From Metaphire vulgaris (taxonomy: Eukaryota; Annelida; Clitellata; Crassiclitellata; Megascolecidae), in assembly GCA_018105865.1 (NCBI GenBank), contig CM030865.1, forward strand, positions 8,179,198 through 8,243,197: DNA of 64,000 bases, read 5' to 3'. How positions within the stretch are numbered: the stretch's first letter is position 1; every line of letters begins with the position of its first letter. Made by a program: the position numbers and the translations under genes. Shown here piece after piece: positions 19,967 to 32,867 of the stretch. The notes under the pieces are model-generated. The model ran no database searches. It had not been told where the DNA came from and was given only the letters and a program-made list of their open reading frames with translations.

Positions 19967-20143
19967 GCCTAACATTCACTGTCCAAAACATAGCTTAATG
20001 CAGCTAATGAAACGAAGCCATAACGATGAATAACATGCTTCAAGAAGGTTACATAATGATGTAACTGCTACTATCTAAGTTTTATTTAGAAAGCATAAAC
20101 AGTCACATGACCAAAAGAACCAAGTGATTTGAGAGAACTTTGG

Positions 20144-20149
20144 AATAAA
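20144..20149 (+). terminator. Polyadenylation signal of the MAM-domain gene
   Basis: AATAAA lies about 180 bases after the stop codon at 19964-19966. Confidence 0.6.
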
Positions 20150-20308
20150 ATAACTATTCGATGCTAATAAAATAACAGAAATTTTGCCTAGAAAAACATT
20201 TATTCCGAAATTATATGCGCATATTATTGTAAGTTAATGACTATTTCTTGCCTGTCATGTGACGCAGCATATTATTTGTTTTTATATCGTTATCGTTAAC
20301 TGTTAGAA

Positions 20309-21497
20309 CAGGGGTGCACAACATTTTAGTGGGGCTATTTTCTTACTTTGTAAATTGTCTGAGGGTCCAAGTTATTTATTTTTCAAAGAGAATAAATATT
20401 CTCAAAATCTAAACTAGTTATCATTGAATAATTCAATTCCTCCAGGTGACAAAGATCTTGAAACCTCTTCGCAATTCGAGGTGGACCATCATACCTCATG
20501 ATTGCATTGCATAGGCGTCAATCCCGTGAGTGTCCTGCGTTCCAAACTCTCACAAAAATTTGGCTGTGAAGGTCCATAAGGCATTGGACCTTAACAAAAA
20601 ATATGAATAAATCTATATTGTACCGTTGTACTGTAGCAAAATTATTATAATAGCTAAGAAAGATGATAGTTGAAGTTTAGCACACCTTCCTTAAGGTAGC
20701 GTGGGAGCCTTATAAATGGAGGACCCATAGATGGGCAAAGGGCCGGTAGACTGAGTTTTGACTCGGAGTACCAAACAGGTGGATGTGCCGTCCTTAACTG
20801 GAGCAGGTACTACATTTCCACAAAGAGAGTGTATAATCTACCGCGTCAGCGGTCCCAAGGGGCGGGCAAGCCTCACGAAAGATAAGATTGCGGCGCGACG
20901 GTAGGAGAGGAGCCCGGTAAAAGGTCTGGTAGATCCCTAGGTAGTACCTGGATAATTGCCCACTGTGAGGCCACCCGAGTCGGCCAAGAAAGTAGTACCT
21001 GAGAAAGAGGTATTGATGTAGTACCTGAGATAGGTATGTGACCCCTATGTTGACGCCAGGTTTACGCCCTAGCATATGGGCGTCACTAACAAACCATTTG
21101 GTGCGTCAACTGAGGCAAAATGCAGTGAAAATCACTATCCATGTTGAATACAAACGCAGCTGAAGCAAATATCAGAGCCTATTTAAAAGAAAATTTATCA
21201 CTTTTAAAGGGAAATTTATCACTGCACTAAACTCAGAAAATTTGTGGACACCAGCGTTAAAAGCAAGCAAAAAAAGGTCGTCCGGAAAATTTATCACTGC
21301 ACAAAGCACAGAAAAGTGTTATTTTGACACTGCACATTTTCAATTTATCACAGCACATTTTGTGTATCACTGCACGGCAAAAAACAGACCCTGGCTAAAA
21401 ACTATTCCAAAATGGAAGAGAGATTTTCGTATGTCAAATTTGATTCAGAAGGTTGAGGGTTGAGGTTGTTTTGGGGACCGCATGTTGTGCATCCCTG
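20309..21497. mobile_element. hAT-like non-autonomous element, about 1.2 kb
   Basis: The ends are CAGGGGTGCACAACATTTTA and GCATGTTGTGCATCCCTG, inverted repeats of each other. The flanks are TGTTAGAA and TGTTAGAT, 7 of 8 matching. Inside are repeated TTTATCACTGCAC words at 21.2-21.4 kb and repeated GTAGTACCTG words at 20.93-21.03 kb. No transposase frame is seen. Confidence 0.8.
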
Positions 21498-22026
21498 TGT
21501 TAGATGTTTCACATAGTATTTGTTTCACCAGGCTACTAACACGAATCAACCACTTGCAAGAAATTATGCAAAGGTGTTACCATTTCGGAATTGAAAAATT
21601 TGGCAAACAGGTCTGAACAACTGCATAGAGCCTTTTCACATCAGCAGAACTCGATTAACGGCATTACCGTATCCCATGAAAATAGTTGATTAATAAAATA
21701 GATGGCCATTGGCCATCTCCTAGTTTTTGCAGCGATACGTATTACATTGGCTAACAAACTATTATGACAATACGCTATAAAATAGAACAAACAATACTAA
21801 GACATCTTTAATGCAGCCTGTTTATGTTATTCTGTTATTCTCTCAAATAATTTCTTGCTAAGCCAGTGTAAATTTAAGAGAATATTCAGATTGCAAAGAA
21901 ATTTCATCAATATTTTTGCTAGAACGTTGCAACAATGTCCTTAAAATTGCCTGTCCTTAAAACGTTGCAAAAATCATGGCTTTGAAAGTAAAGGACATTG
22001 CTAATAAAAATAGTCAAGTGCTAATA

Positions 22027-22067
<41 letters not shown>

Positions 22068-22415
22068 TATATAGTCTAATAAAACGGTATCATCCTGTTT
22101 CAGTTTCACTGTCAAACATTTGACAACCGCTGGGTCAAAATGCATGGAATATTTTGAATTTCTGTGGTATTATATCGTTAATTTAAGCCTGTCCTTAAAA
22201 TTTCAACAGCACTGGCGTCACATAGGTAAAGCACAGACTTACTGTAGGACGCGTTCATAAAAAGATGAGCTACTATGTCGCAAAACTTAGTAGGCCTACA
22301 GTAACTGGTATAAAAAAAGAAATGTCAGTCTGTCGTGTCATTTAGCGTGAAATTTTGTGTGTCTGTGGCTTGTATTCTTGTCTGCTGGTTAATTCATGAG
22401 CAATTTTGGCATTGC
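21498..22415. other. Intergenic, (TA)n at 22030-22072, no gene seen
   Basis: A+T-rich sequence with one TA microsatellite and repeated CTTAAAA-type words (for example CTGTCCTTAAAA). No gene is supported. Confidence 0.4.
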
Positions 22416-22517
22416 TTACAGTAAGAACAGAACGTTGATGATCATCGCCTTGCTGCCTTTGCGTCGGACGGCATTGCAGACTTTCTTCAGGAGAGTTTCA
22501 AAACTCGTTATTTGAAT

Positions 22518-22735
22518 ATGTATGTATGTATGTATGTATGTATGTGTATATATATATATCAGTGATGTGACCAAGGCAGTCCAGTACAAGGCCAAGACGC
22601 TAACCCTCAAGACCAAGGCCAAGACCAAGACTCTGAGCCCCAAGGCCAAGGCCAAGGCCAAGGCAGTGACCTACAAGGCCGAGGCCAAGGCCAAGACATT
22701 TCACTCAAGGCCAAGGCCAAGGCTTCGATCCATTT
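22518..22735. repeat. (TATG)n-(TA)n and CAAGGC minisatellite, truncated copy
   Basis: After TATG/TA runs the sequence CAGTGATGTGACCAAGGC begins a degenerate hexamer array of CAAGGC/CAAGAC units up to about 22735. The Lys/Ala/Thr frame on the plus strand and the Leu/Val frame on the minus strand are artefacts. Confidence 0.8.
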
Positions 22736-23250
22736 TAACTATCGGCAGGGTCACACTCGTAATGTAATATAAATATGAAATATGTACACTACAGTAGCGC
22801 TGACAATCGTTACACTATTGTATTATATGAAAGAGCTAACACCACAGCCTACTAATAAACTTCTCTGTTATTGACGTTCGACACAACTTACACCTGGCAG
22901 TGTGTTTACCAGTGTGTTCCTTAATGACATAATCGTCAAATGTATATTTAATTACTGACTGAATTGAACTTGAAGCCATTGGAACAACTAGCCAACTAGT
23001 AGATAACTACTATATTAAATTGATTATTCACAAAAGGAACGCAACCGGAACTTCCGGAAGTAGCAGTGGCTGACCGTAGATTATTCTAACTATGGGCTAG
23101 CCGCTAGATGCGATGCATCATCCTTTTTTGTCACTGTACTGACTGCAGCTGTTTATGACTATGAGACTTGGAGTCTCAGAATCGCAGACTGACTAAAGTG
23201 GTTGTACTGCACAGTGTACGCATGTTGTAATGACAAACTATAGCTGCCAT
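22736..23250. other. Intergenic, no gene seen
   Basis: Unique-looking A+T-rich sequence between two minisatellite elements. Confidence 0.4.
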
Positions 23251-23256
23251 CAATGC

Positions 23257-23433
23257 CTTGTGATGTGACCAAGACACTTGCTTCCAAGACCAAGGCCAAG
23301 ACCAAGACATTAACCCATGAGGCCAAGACCAAGACCAAGACATTAGACCTCAAGACCAAGGCCAAGGCCAAGGCTTTGAAATCCGGCCTCGAGGCAGCCT
23401 CGAGGCCAAGACCGAGACCAAGGCTTCACATCA

Positions 23434-23474
<41 letters not shown>
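23257..23474. repeat. CAAGGC minisatellite element, second copy, with (TA)n
   Basis: It starts TTGTGATGTGACCAAG, contains CAAGGC/CAAGAC hexamers, and ends GGCTTCACATCACTG followed by a TA run. The start and end are inverted (GTGATGTGA versus TCACATCAC), so this looks like a small inverted-ended element filled by the hexamer array. Confidence 0.75.
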
Positions 23475-25260
<1,786 letters not shown>

Positions 25261-25264
25261 TTAT

Positions 25265-25665
25265 TAAGGTATTAGATTTGTCTCAAATGGGGCTGTCTAT
25301 GGCTCTGAATGTCAGAATCAGCATTCAGATGGTTGTTGGGGCGGGGTAAACATGCATTATATCTATGGGCATAACAACATGGGGCTATATTGTCATTTTA
25401 GCCATGATTTTTGGGGAACATGCAGGGACTTCGGTGTTTTGTTGAATGATGTCGGGGCTAGCATTCATTCTGCCACTGGGCGAGGTGTACATGTATTATT
25501 ACTATGGACATGACAACTTGGAGTTTGGTTGCCATATATTGTGGCCATCATATATGGGTAGCATGCAACGGCTTGGGGATAGGTTCAAATTCCAGTACCA
25601 GCTTTCGCTCGGCCACTGGGATGAGGTAAGCATGCATTAATTTTAGGATCATGATAGTCTGATAG
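25265..25665. repeat. Three diverged tandem units of about 165-180 bp
   Basis: Equivalent points read GGTAAACATGCATTATATCT, GGTGTACATGTATTATTACT and GGTAAGCATGCATTAATTTT. Each is followed by GGGCATAACAACATGG-like or GGACATGACAACTTGG-like sequence. No coding function is evident. Confidence 0.55.
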
Positions 25666-26860
25666 TCTTAGGTTTAACTATCATATTTTCTGCCATTTGA
25701 GGGTAGACACGAATGCTTCCTCGGATCTGCATGTTCGTCGTCGTAGTCCTTGCATCAGACTGTCCGCTGGTAATCGTCGCAGGACATTGTTTGTGACTGG
25801 GTACGGGGGCGAGGTATTGGGTTGCAGAATCGGTTTTTTTTCTTTCGCGGCTCTGGGGTGGGGTTTGGCGTGGTGAATTTATTGAAGATTTCAGTTAGGG
25901 TGTGAGTCCATGGGCTGCATCTACGCCTACACTCCCCGCTGATTCTTTCTCATACACATTTACTCCTCTTAGACTTAGTGTTTTAAGTTTGTATGTTTTG
26001 TGTTATTGTCTGTTATCTGCCGGCGATGAGCTTCGCTCGTCTTCGAACAGATCATGATGTGCCAATGGTCTTAATCTCGATTCTTCGTTGATCGAGAGGC
26101 GGTGGTCGGTTCAATCAAGGATGAAGTTCTGCCGTTGTCGTCGAAGCTGACTTCGGACTTGTCGCTTACTTCCTATCTTGGCGTAATCGATGGACGATGG
26201 CATTTTCACAATTTAGGATTTAGCTCGGGTGAAAAAGGATTTTTGAACTTCTCCACATCGCGATATGGCTTGCGTCCTTAGGACGATATTTCTGTATGTG
26301 TACTGGGCTGAAATGAAACTGCCTACCCTACTTCTGGTACCAAACTGAAACGCCACATACGACAGAGGCAACGCAAGAAGATCAAGATCACCCAGCGTGA
26401 ATTAAATATATTTTTATTAAAACAGAATACAAAAAATCATACAAATATAGCTATTGATATACGCAGCGTTAATAGCTAGGTAAAAGTTACTGCAAACTCA
26501 CCTCGATAGCTCTCGTGAGCCGTCTATGGGGCTGGGATGGGGTTGTTGGTCTGAAGGTCGATCTTCCGCCCTCTTCACTCCTATGACGGACTGTTAAGCC
26601 TTCGATGCACTGGATAAAGCGTGTTCGAACCAAGAACGGACGGGTCGACAGAGGCGAATTGTAAATTGTGCTAAGTCTCGCGGGAACACTTCGGGAAAAT
26701 GATCTCGAAAAAGCCAACAAATCCTCTGGTTCGGTTGTGTTGTGATTGTTTATAGACGCGTCCGTCTAAAAGACGATGGGCGTCTATGTGTGTTTGTGTG
26801 TGTGTGCTTGGCTCCTCCTTTCTCAACCAGGGCTTGCCACCGGCTATGGCGGAGTTATCC
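25666..26860. other. Intergenic, no supported gene
   Basis: G+C content rises between 25.7 and 26.7 kb. I see no recognisable domain, tRNA or clear LTR. Confidence 0.35.
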
Positions 26861-26861
26861 T

Positions 26862-26977
26862 CTGGTATCCTGCGCCTTCTGGTATCCTGCGCCCTCTGGT
26901 ATCCTGCGCCCTTTGGTATCCTGCGCCCTCTGGTATCCTGCGCCCTCTGGTATCCTGCGCCCTCTGGTATCCTGCGC
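26862..26977. repeat. 17-bp tandem repeat, about seven units
   Basis: The unit is CTCTGGTATCCTGCGCC with minor variation. The open frames across it in all three plus-strand frames are artefacts of the array. Confidence 0.95.
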
Positions 26978-26987
26978 CCATACTGAT

Positions 26988-27270
26988 TTAGCATTAGCAC
27001 ACTGACGCACTGGTCTGCCAATCTTGAGGTCCGTTGTTCAACTCCCGGCCGCGACAGAAACTTTTCGGTTGTCTCTGCCCCAAGCGTCCCCAGTCGACTC
27101 GGCTGTGAATGAGTACATCGGATATTAACTAGGTGGAAGGAAAGGCGGCGAGGGAAAAGCTGTCAATCCGCCCTCATTCAGCCGTTGCCGTGTAAAACTG
27201 AAAGCGCTAATTAACCCTTCGGCTCTCGACGGGTCCGCGATGGCCTATGGAGTGTACCTTTACCTTTTAC
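26988..27270 (+). mobile_element. tRNA-derived SINE
   Basis: TTAGCACACTGACGC resembles an RNA polymerase III A box (5' end altered). GAGGTCCGTTGTTCAACTCC contains a good B box, spaced as in tRNA heads. The body (GGAAAGGCGGCGAGG, GCTAATTAACCCTTCGGC) leads to a pyrimidine-rich end near CTTTACCTTTTAC. I recognise this layout as a SINE but not the family. Confidence 0.65.
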
Positions 27271-27621
27271 TTTTTTTACACTGACGCTGCTTTAGGTCAC
27301 GTTTTACTACAGAATACTCACTAAGTTAACCAGTAACCATTAATAGTCCCTTACGCCTGGGGTTCTGACGTCTGAGACCCCAGTTAGTAACCATATCCTG
27401 TAATTCCAGAAAATAGATTCATACTACCGATTCATATTGCAGACCATCAGAAACAGACGCCCATCGTTGATGATAGGCTTTTAACAAATTATAACGCTAA
27501 TGAAAACTTGCCACTGCCAACAGTTTTGACAGCTGGTTGTACACCAGAGGTCCCAAAGTCATTGTGTCACTGCCAAGTTTCGATGGCGACGTAGATGTAC
27601 AATTTTTTTAAACGGGCCCAG

Positions 27622-27626
<5 letters not shown>
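27271..27626. other. Intergenic, no gene seen
   Basis: It contains an inverted pair of short words around CCCTTACGCCTGGGGTTCTG and TCTGAGACCCCAG. Nothing else is recognised. Confidence 0.4.
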
Positions 27627-27830
<204 letters not shown>

Positions 27831-27893
27831 CGTGTTATAAATAAACTGAAGAACAAGGAAAATGTTGCAGAATTAGAAATGAGACAATGTCTT

Positions 27894-28246
27894 GGGGCCG
27901 TCCATAAATGACGTCACGCGCTTAGGGTGAGGGGGTTCAAACATTTGTGACAATGTGTGACGACGGAAGTATGGGGTTTTAAGAAATATGACGTCACATA
28001 ACATTCATTTAATATTTTTATTAATACTGCAATGCTATGTCACCGCAAAATCATAATGAATATTTTAAAACGAAACATTAACATTGACCTTGGAAAGACG
28101 TCAAGATGATGTGGGAAAATGGGGTGGGAAGATTAACTTGTGGTGACGTCATATTTGAGGGAATCTGACTTTTTGTGACTACGTGTGACGAGGGGGAGGG
28201 GTTATCAAAAACTGCCAAAATCGCGCGGTCATTTATGGATGGCCCC
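27894..28246. mobile_element. MITE with GGGGCCGTCCATAAATGAC ends, copy 1
   Basis: The left end GGGGCCGTCCATAAATGACG and the right end GGTCATTTATGGATGGCCCC are inverted. It contains GACGTCA words near both ends and AACATTGACCTTGGAAAGACG inside. The target duplication is short (CTTG or less). Related copies lie at 28591-28905 and 35276-35712, and an element with similar ends at 47821-48520. Confidence 0.8.
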
Positions 28247-28454
28247 TTGAAAACAACTGCGTGAAAACAACTTTAGTAACTCTCCACATTCAGTAGCCTA
28301 GTGATGCATTTGGCGGTCAGCTCGGTAAAATTTACGGTCCCCTTACTTGCCCAACCCCGTGGCTCCCCACTTTCGCAGCAGCGTCCTGATGCCCGTGCCT
28401 GGAGGATTACCAGTAAGTGCGATGACGTCACTCCGCCCACCACGTTTGCGAGAC

Positions 28455-28973
28455 CAGTGACGTAGCTAGGAATTTGTCTTGGGAGGGGGTGCAATTCTTA
28501 TATTTAAAAAATGGATATGCATATCGACAACCGACTCGAGCAAACTTGATTCAATTTGGCTATAATATATAATGGCAGTGATGGCACTCAAGGGGCCATC
28601 CATAAATGACCACGCGATTTTGACAGTTTTTAGTTTTTACAGCCTCTCCTTCTCGTCACAGGCAGTCACAACAAGTCAGATTCCCTCAAATATGACGTCA
28701 CAACGCGTTAACCCCCCCCCCCACATAATTTTGACGTCTTTCCAAGGTCAAAGCTAATGCTTCGTTTGAAAATATTCATCATGATTTTGCGGTTACATAG
28801 AGCATTGCAGTATTAATAAAAATATTAAATTAATGTTATGTGAAGTCACATTTCTTAAAACCCCTACTCCCGTCATCTATCACCTCTTACACCTTTACAT
28901 TATAGCGCTTAAGAAACTTTTTTCGGTCGGCAGCCAAGGGGTGTTTTAACTCCAATCCCTGGCTACGCCACTG
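28455..28973. mobile_element. Element with CAGTGACGTAGCTAGG ends carrying another MITE
   Basis: The ends are CAGTGACGTAGCTAGGAATT and CCCTGGCTACGCCACTG. A convincing 8-bp duplication is absent. Its interior holds the second GGGGCC MITE copy at 28591, so it is a nested pair. Confidence 0.6.
28591..28905. mobile_element. GGGGCC MITE, copy 2 (opposite orientation, right end decayed)
   Basis: It begins GGGGCCATCCATAAATGACC and runs antiparallel to copy 1, sharing the reverse complements of TGACGTCATATTTGAGGGAA and of ACCTTGGAAAGACGTC. Confidence 0.75.
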
Positions 28974-29040
28974 GTTAAGAGATTTCACATCTTTGTTCAC
29001 ATCATTCTGTTTGTGCAGACGCTCACCTTCAACTAACAAA

Positions 29041-29700
29041 AATGTAAGTAAGTAAGTAAACACGAAATTTCCATAGCGCTGCCCGAAAGCTTGGCGCAGT
29101 GCACCAGCCTATTCACGAGCGCTCAATCTAGGTCAATTAATAGGGCCTAGTCCGTAGTCCGTGGTGGTAAATGTTGTAGATCCAGGTAAGGCATTCGCAG
29201 GAAAGTATTTTATGGAGGATTACAACAAGATTTCAGATTTGCGGTGGATAGAAATTCATAGAATGCAGGCCTGCAGTAAGAATTTCATCATAAGATTTCT
29301 TCAAAACAATGGTTTTTAGTTGTTTTCGGAAAGTTTATGGAGTGATGGCCAATGGTGACTGATTTATGGACTGAAGAGGACCCGAGTTATTGATCTTTCA
29401 GATTTCTGGCGGGAGATCATTCCAGAGACGAGGCGCAGTGTATGAGATCGATTGATCTGAGAATTTCAGTGACGTGGCTGTTGGTCGAATAAGCGTCAGG
29501 CTGTCAGATGTGCAAGCTGACCGTTGCGCTTGAATTGTAAAGAGATTACAAGGTTACACGAGTTTTGAGAACTGGATGGCGATCATGGCGTTGTAGGTCA
29601 CGCATAGAATCTTGAAATGTATCCGTTCTGGAACTTTGAGCCAGTGAAGCGATTTTAAGACCGGAGTGATGTGGTGAGCTTTTGGCGTTCGCGTGACAGC
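29041..29700 (-). mobile_element. LINE 3' end with decayed C-terminal coding and (TTAC)n tail
   Basis: The minus-strand translation contains VPERIHFKILCVTYNAMIAI and SISYTAPRLWNDLPPEI. These match the C-terminal blocks R-I-x-F-K-I-L-x-x-T-Y-A and PRLWN-x-LP of L2/CR1-like elements. Stop codons interrupt it. The minus-strand end is CTTACTTACTTAC. The tail is shared with 11420-11677. Confidence 0.75.
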
Positions 29701-29890
29701 TCTATGTATCTTGTATCTAGATGTATCTTGTATCTATAGATACAAGTCAAAAGGATCTGTATCTAGATACATTTTGTCTAGTGTGTCTTGTATCTTAAAT
29801 ACATTTTAAATGCAGTACCTGTATCTGTATCTACTAGGCTATCTCACAGTATCTGAGATACGTTCAGAAAGTATTTTACCCATCACTGAT
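29700..29890. repeat. GTATCTAGATAC palindrome-rich repeat
   Basis: Many copies of GTATC, GTATCTAGATAC and CTATAGATAC lie in about 190 bases, ending CCCATCACTGATA. It is probably a foldback-type MITE. No coding capacity. Confidence 0.65.
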
Positions 29891-30159
29891 AGTTCGTACG
29901 CACTGAAAGGGGAGGGGCCACGGATCTAAGAGATGTTGCGTACGGACGCGTGCAGGGAGGGGGTCTTGACTGAATGTGTAGGATTGTACGAACAAACACA
30001 AATTTTTATGTGGTAAACTAATGGAACACTGGCCTTCAATAACAGTCCTGGCCGAATTTGAAATACTACTAAAGGACGATAATTGCGTAAAATTTGAATG
30101 TTCTATTGGAAATGTCAACGTTTGAAAACATGATGTTAAAAACTCAAAATTAAAAATGT

Positions 30160-30545
30160 ATGCCTCGTGAATCTCGACATCAGAAAACTGGAGGCGTTCG
30201 AGATGTGGATATGGAGGCGAATGGAAAGAATAAGTTGGACACAACATATATATCCAATAAAGAAGTCCTAGATATCGTGGAAGAGAAAAAGACAATAATA
30301 CAAACAATAAAACAAAGGCAAAGGAACTGGATGGGCCATATTTTAAGAGGAGAATCGTTGTTCAAAACAATACTGGAAGGGCACATGGGGGTAAAATAAT
30401 CAGAGGAAGACCACGTACATCACTACTGCACTGGATGATGACAAAAGGCGGATACAAAGGATTAAAGACCCAAGCTGCTGACAGAGATAGATGGCGCCAA
30501 TGGGAACCAGGACCTGCTTCCGGGCAGAGAACTTAGAGAAGAAGC
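30160..30545 (+). mobile_element. RTE-like LINE C-terminal fragment (frameshifted)
   Basis: The reading includes FEMWIWRRMERISWTQH, NKEVLDIVEEKKTIIQTIK, RNWMGHILRGES and, in a shifted frame, GRPRTSLLHWMMTKGGYKGL followed by RDRWRQW. These are the post-RT region and the G-H-I-x-R motif of non-LTR elements. Frame changes show decay. Confidence 0.7.
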
Positions 30546-31184
30546 CTCGTGAATGTATAAAAATTATTTTCAACCAGGAGGAGGGTTGAGAAGCTAATCT
30601 GTACGTATGCATAGTGGTTTTTCCAAAAATGTACGGGTTGCAACAGAGGGAGGATGTTGAAAATATACCTTTTTGCGCCTTTTTGCGTACGTACTCTATG
30701 GATGAACCCTTAATTACTGTTTTCACAACTACTACAATTAGTGCCCACCACTGAAGATGTATAACAGTTGTAGCGGATAAACGGAAGCTCGAATAGAGGG
30801 ATGCGTGAGTGACAGTGGTTTTAAACACGGGAGAAATCTTATTAGATCGCCAACATAGCCAACATTTTTGTGACGCTGTTATATGATAGAAACACTTACA
30901 GTATGTGTAAGCCACATTCACTCGAAATACTTTGTGATTTATACGGATTATAGACGATATATTCAACCTAGGTTAATAGCTCGTTAGTGAGTTGGTCAGG
31001 CGACCTAGCGCTATAGATTTAAATATTGGTCTACTTATATAAATATTATATTTCGATCTGTTAAACGAGCGCAAGTAAAGCGATATTGTGAATTTGTAAG
31101 GTTGTGACATTTATCGTGGTGAGTCTATGCGATTTCGATCGGCGACTGACCTTGGAGAGATTTGTTCGAATTTTTCGTCAGAAA
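30546..31184. other. Upstream region of NDUFA12
   Basis: Contains minus-strand open frames without recognisable domains. The NDUFA12 promoter and 5' UTR are expected here, but no specific element can be identified. Confidence 0.4.
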
Positions 31185-31273
31185 ATGTCGAAATACTTGG
31201 AGAAAGTGAGTCACTTTCGAAAAGCAGTGAAGCAGCACGGAGGTCTCTGGGGATCTTTTCTTCAGATTTTCAG
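31185..31273 (+). CDS. NDUFA12: NDUFA12 (complex I accessory subunit B17.2), exon 1
   Basis: The first exon encodes MSKYLEKVSHFRKAVKQHGG, then LWGSFLQIFR. The family also starts with a short helix followed by HGGLxG at this position, so this ATG is preferred over upstream in-frame ATGs. The exon ends phase 2 at the donor GTGTGA. NDUFA12 is a nuclear-encoded supernumerary subunit on the matrix arm of mitochondrial NADH:ubiquinone oxidoreductase, needed for complex assembly and stability and not catalytic itself. All four exons join in phase to give 137 residues, slightly shorter than the human protein (about 145). No lesions are seen, so the gene looks functional. Confidence 0.9.
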
Positions 31274-31764
31274 GTGTGAAAGTGCTGATCAATGATCATG
31301 GAGCTTTTCGGACTCTTTGTTTACATTTGTGATGCATCCCAAAGTTCGTAAATTCGCTAACATTGTCAACTAAAGGCCCATTATTCTCAGACTGGAAGCT
31401 TATTTTCCTTTTAAACAGACGTGAATCAAGTACATTCTTCGAACCCCTTCTGCTCTTGCTCTCTGTTCCCAAGTTACGTAGATGACCCAAGTTACGTAGA
31501 TGAGCTATCATCCTGGGTTAGATTCCTGGGCATTCGGATGTCCACCGGCTTAGTCAGATAGCTAATACATAAACCAAAGCGCCATATAAATTGGATTCAC
31601 ATTGCTTAGCTATGTTATTTCACTTGCCAAGGAGATACAAGAGATCCACGCATCTCTTAGCTTCAAATTACTAAGCCCTTGGAATTGACTGTCTAAAAAT
31701 ATCGTACTTTATGCAATCCTTCTCTCGGTAAAACTGTATTTAGCCTTCTGAAGTATCACACTGA

Positions 31765-32200
31765 ACTTTGGCATTCTAAATTACTTAGGTAAAAGTGCAT
31801 TTTAGCATTCTAAATTATAACTGAATTTTAGCATTCTAAATTATTTAAATAATTTAGAAGTACAATAATGATGCAGTCTGCAAAAGAAAAATTAATGGGG
31901 TAAGGGTTAGGGTTAAGGTTTATGGGTTAGGTTTGGGTTGGGATTTAGGGTTACAGATTGGGTTAAAGTTTAGGGCGAGTTTGGGGTTAGGGTTAAGGGG
32001 TTAGGGTTTAGGTTTAGGTTATAGTAAGAGTTAGGTTTGGCTTAGGGTTAAGTACCCTAACCCCTAACCTAACCTCAACCCTAGCCCTAAACCCTAACTC
32101 ATAATATAGAAGTCCAAAATACACTTCACAATTACGTATATAATTTAGAATGCTAAAATGCACTTGTAAGTAAGCGGAAATAATTTAGAACGCTTATATT
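31765..32200. repeat. Foldback element with a telomere-like (TTAGGG-related) core
   Basis: The outer arms carry AGCATTCTAAATTA and AAGTGCATTTTAGCATTC on the left, and their complements TAATTTAGAATGCTAAAATG on the right. The core (about 31900-32095) has degenerate TTAGGG/TTTAGGG units, which turn to CCCTAA orientation at GGGTTAAGTACCCTAACCCC near 32050. It is interstitial, as it sits in an intron. Confidence 0.7.
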
Positions 32201-32421
32201 CACTGTTGCCTTTCTGTCCATAATCTCTTTGTCTCATTACATGTGTGGTGTCTCACATCTCCCAAATCCTGCACCAAAGAAATAGATCTCCCTTGTAAGT
32301 AAGCGGAAATAATTTAGAACGCTTATATTCACTGTTGCCTTTCTGTCCATAATCTCTTTGTCTCATTACATGTGTGGTGTCTCACATCTCCCAAATCCTG
32401 CACCAAAGAAATAGATCTCCC
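32163..32421 (+). repeat. Exact 129-bp tandem duplication
   Basis: The units start CTTGTAAGTAAGCGGAAATA at 32163 and again at 32292. I see no differences between them, so the duplication is recent or an assembly artefact. Confidence 0.9.
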
Positions 32422-32784
32422 TTCAATCTTATTACCACTGATTGGCCAGTACCAAGATTGCTAATTGTTCTTATATATCTGTAGTGGACTAATATTCATC
32501 TTAAAGTTCCTATTGTCTTCTCTGGTTTCTTTGCTCTAGCACTATGTTCAATAGTCACAAATTGAAGCTTAAGCAAATAGTGTGATTTAGCAAGAAACTT
32601 GCAATGATGTCTTAAACAGTGACACTTTTATAGTTTCAAGAAAGAGTCTGCCAGGGCATAGAACAGACAGGCACTTTGGTCATGCATTTATTTCATCTGG
32701 TCACATAAGTGGATCTTTTTTAAAGATTTTCATAATTCAACTTATATTACTTTCTTTTCTACGGGATTTTATTTCTGATTTTAG

Positions 32785-32867
32785 AACTGATGAATTAAAA
32801 TGGGGAGATCATGTTGGAACAGACAAGTATGGCAACAAATACTATCAGAACAAGATGTACTTTTTAG
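32785..32867 (+). CDS. NDUFA12: NDUFA12, exon 2
   Basis: The exon reads (R)TDELKWGDHVGTDKYG followed by NKYYQNKMYFL(G). The VGxDKYGNKYYE motif is the most conserved block of the family. Acceptor TGATTTTAG, donor GTTAGT. The 83-nt exon enters in phase 2 and leaves in phase 1, in agreement with its neighbours. Confidence 0.92.

Larger units (their letters stand above)
31274..32784. other. NDUFA12 intron 1
   Basis: It holds a telomere-like inverted repeat element and an exact 129-bp tandem duplication (listed separately). The rest is A+T-rich and featureless. Confidence 0.6.

Noticed and set aside
20680..21080. rRNA or tRNA gene suggested by GC-rich structured-looking sequence
   Set aside because: No conserved rRNA core or tRNA boxes could be matched; it lies inside a hAT-like element.
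22522..22767. Lys/Ala/Thr-rich frame resembling a histone-like tail
   Set aside because: A direct product of the CAAGGC hexamer array.
26742..27005. Overlapping frames in all three plus-strand registers
   Set aside because: A 17-bp tandem array without stops gives open frames in every register.
31104..31184. N-terminal extension of NDUFA12 from an upstream ATG
   Set aside because: The family begins at the later ATG, and the added residues look like translated 5' UTR.
31880..32100. True chromosome end or telomere
   Set aside because: It is degenerate, reverses orientation inside, and lies between two exons of NDUFA12.
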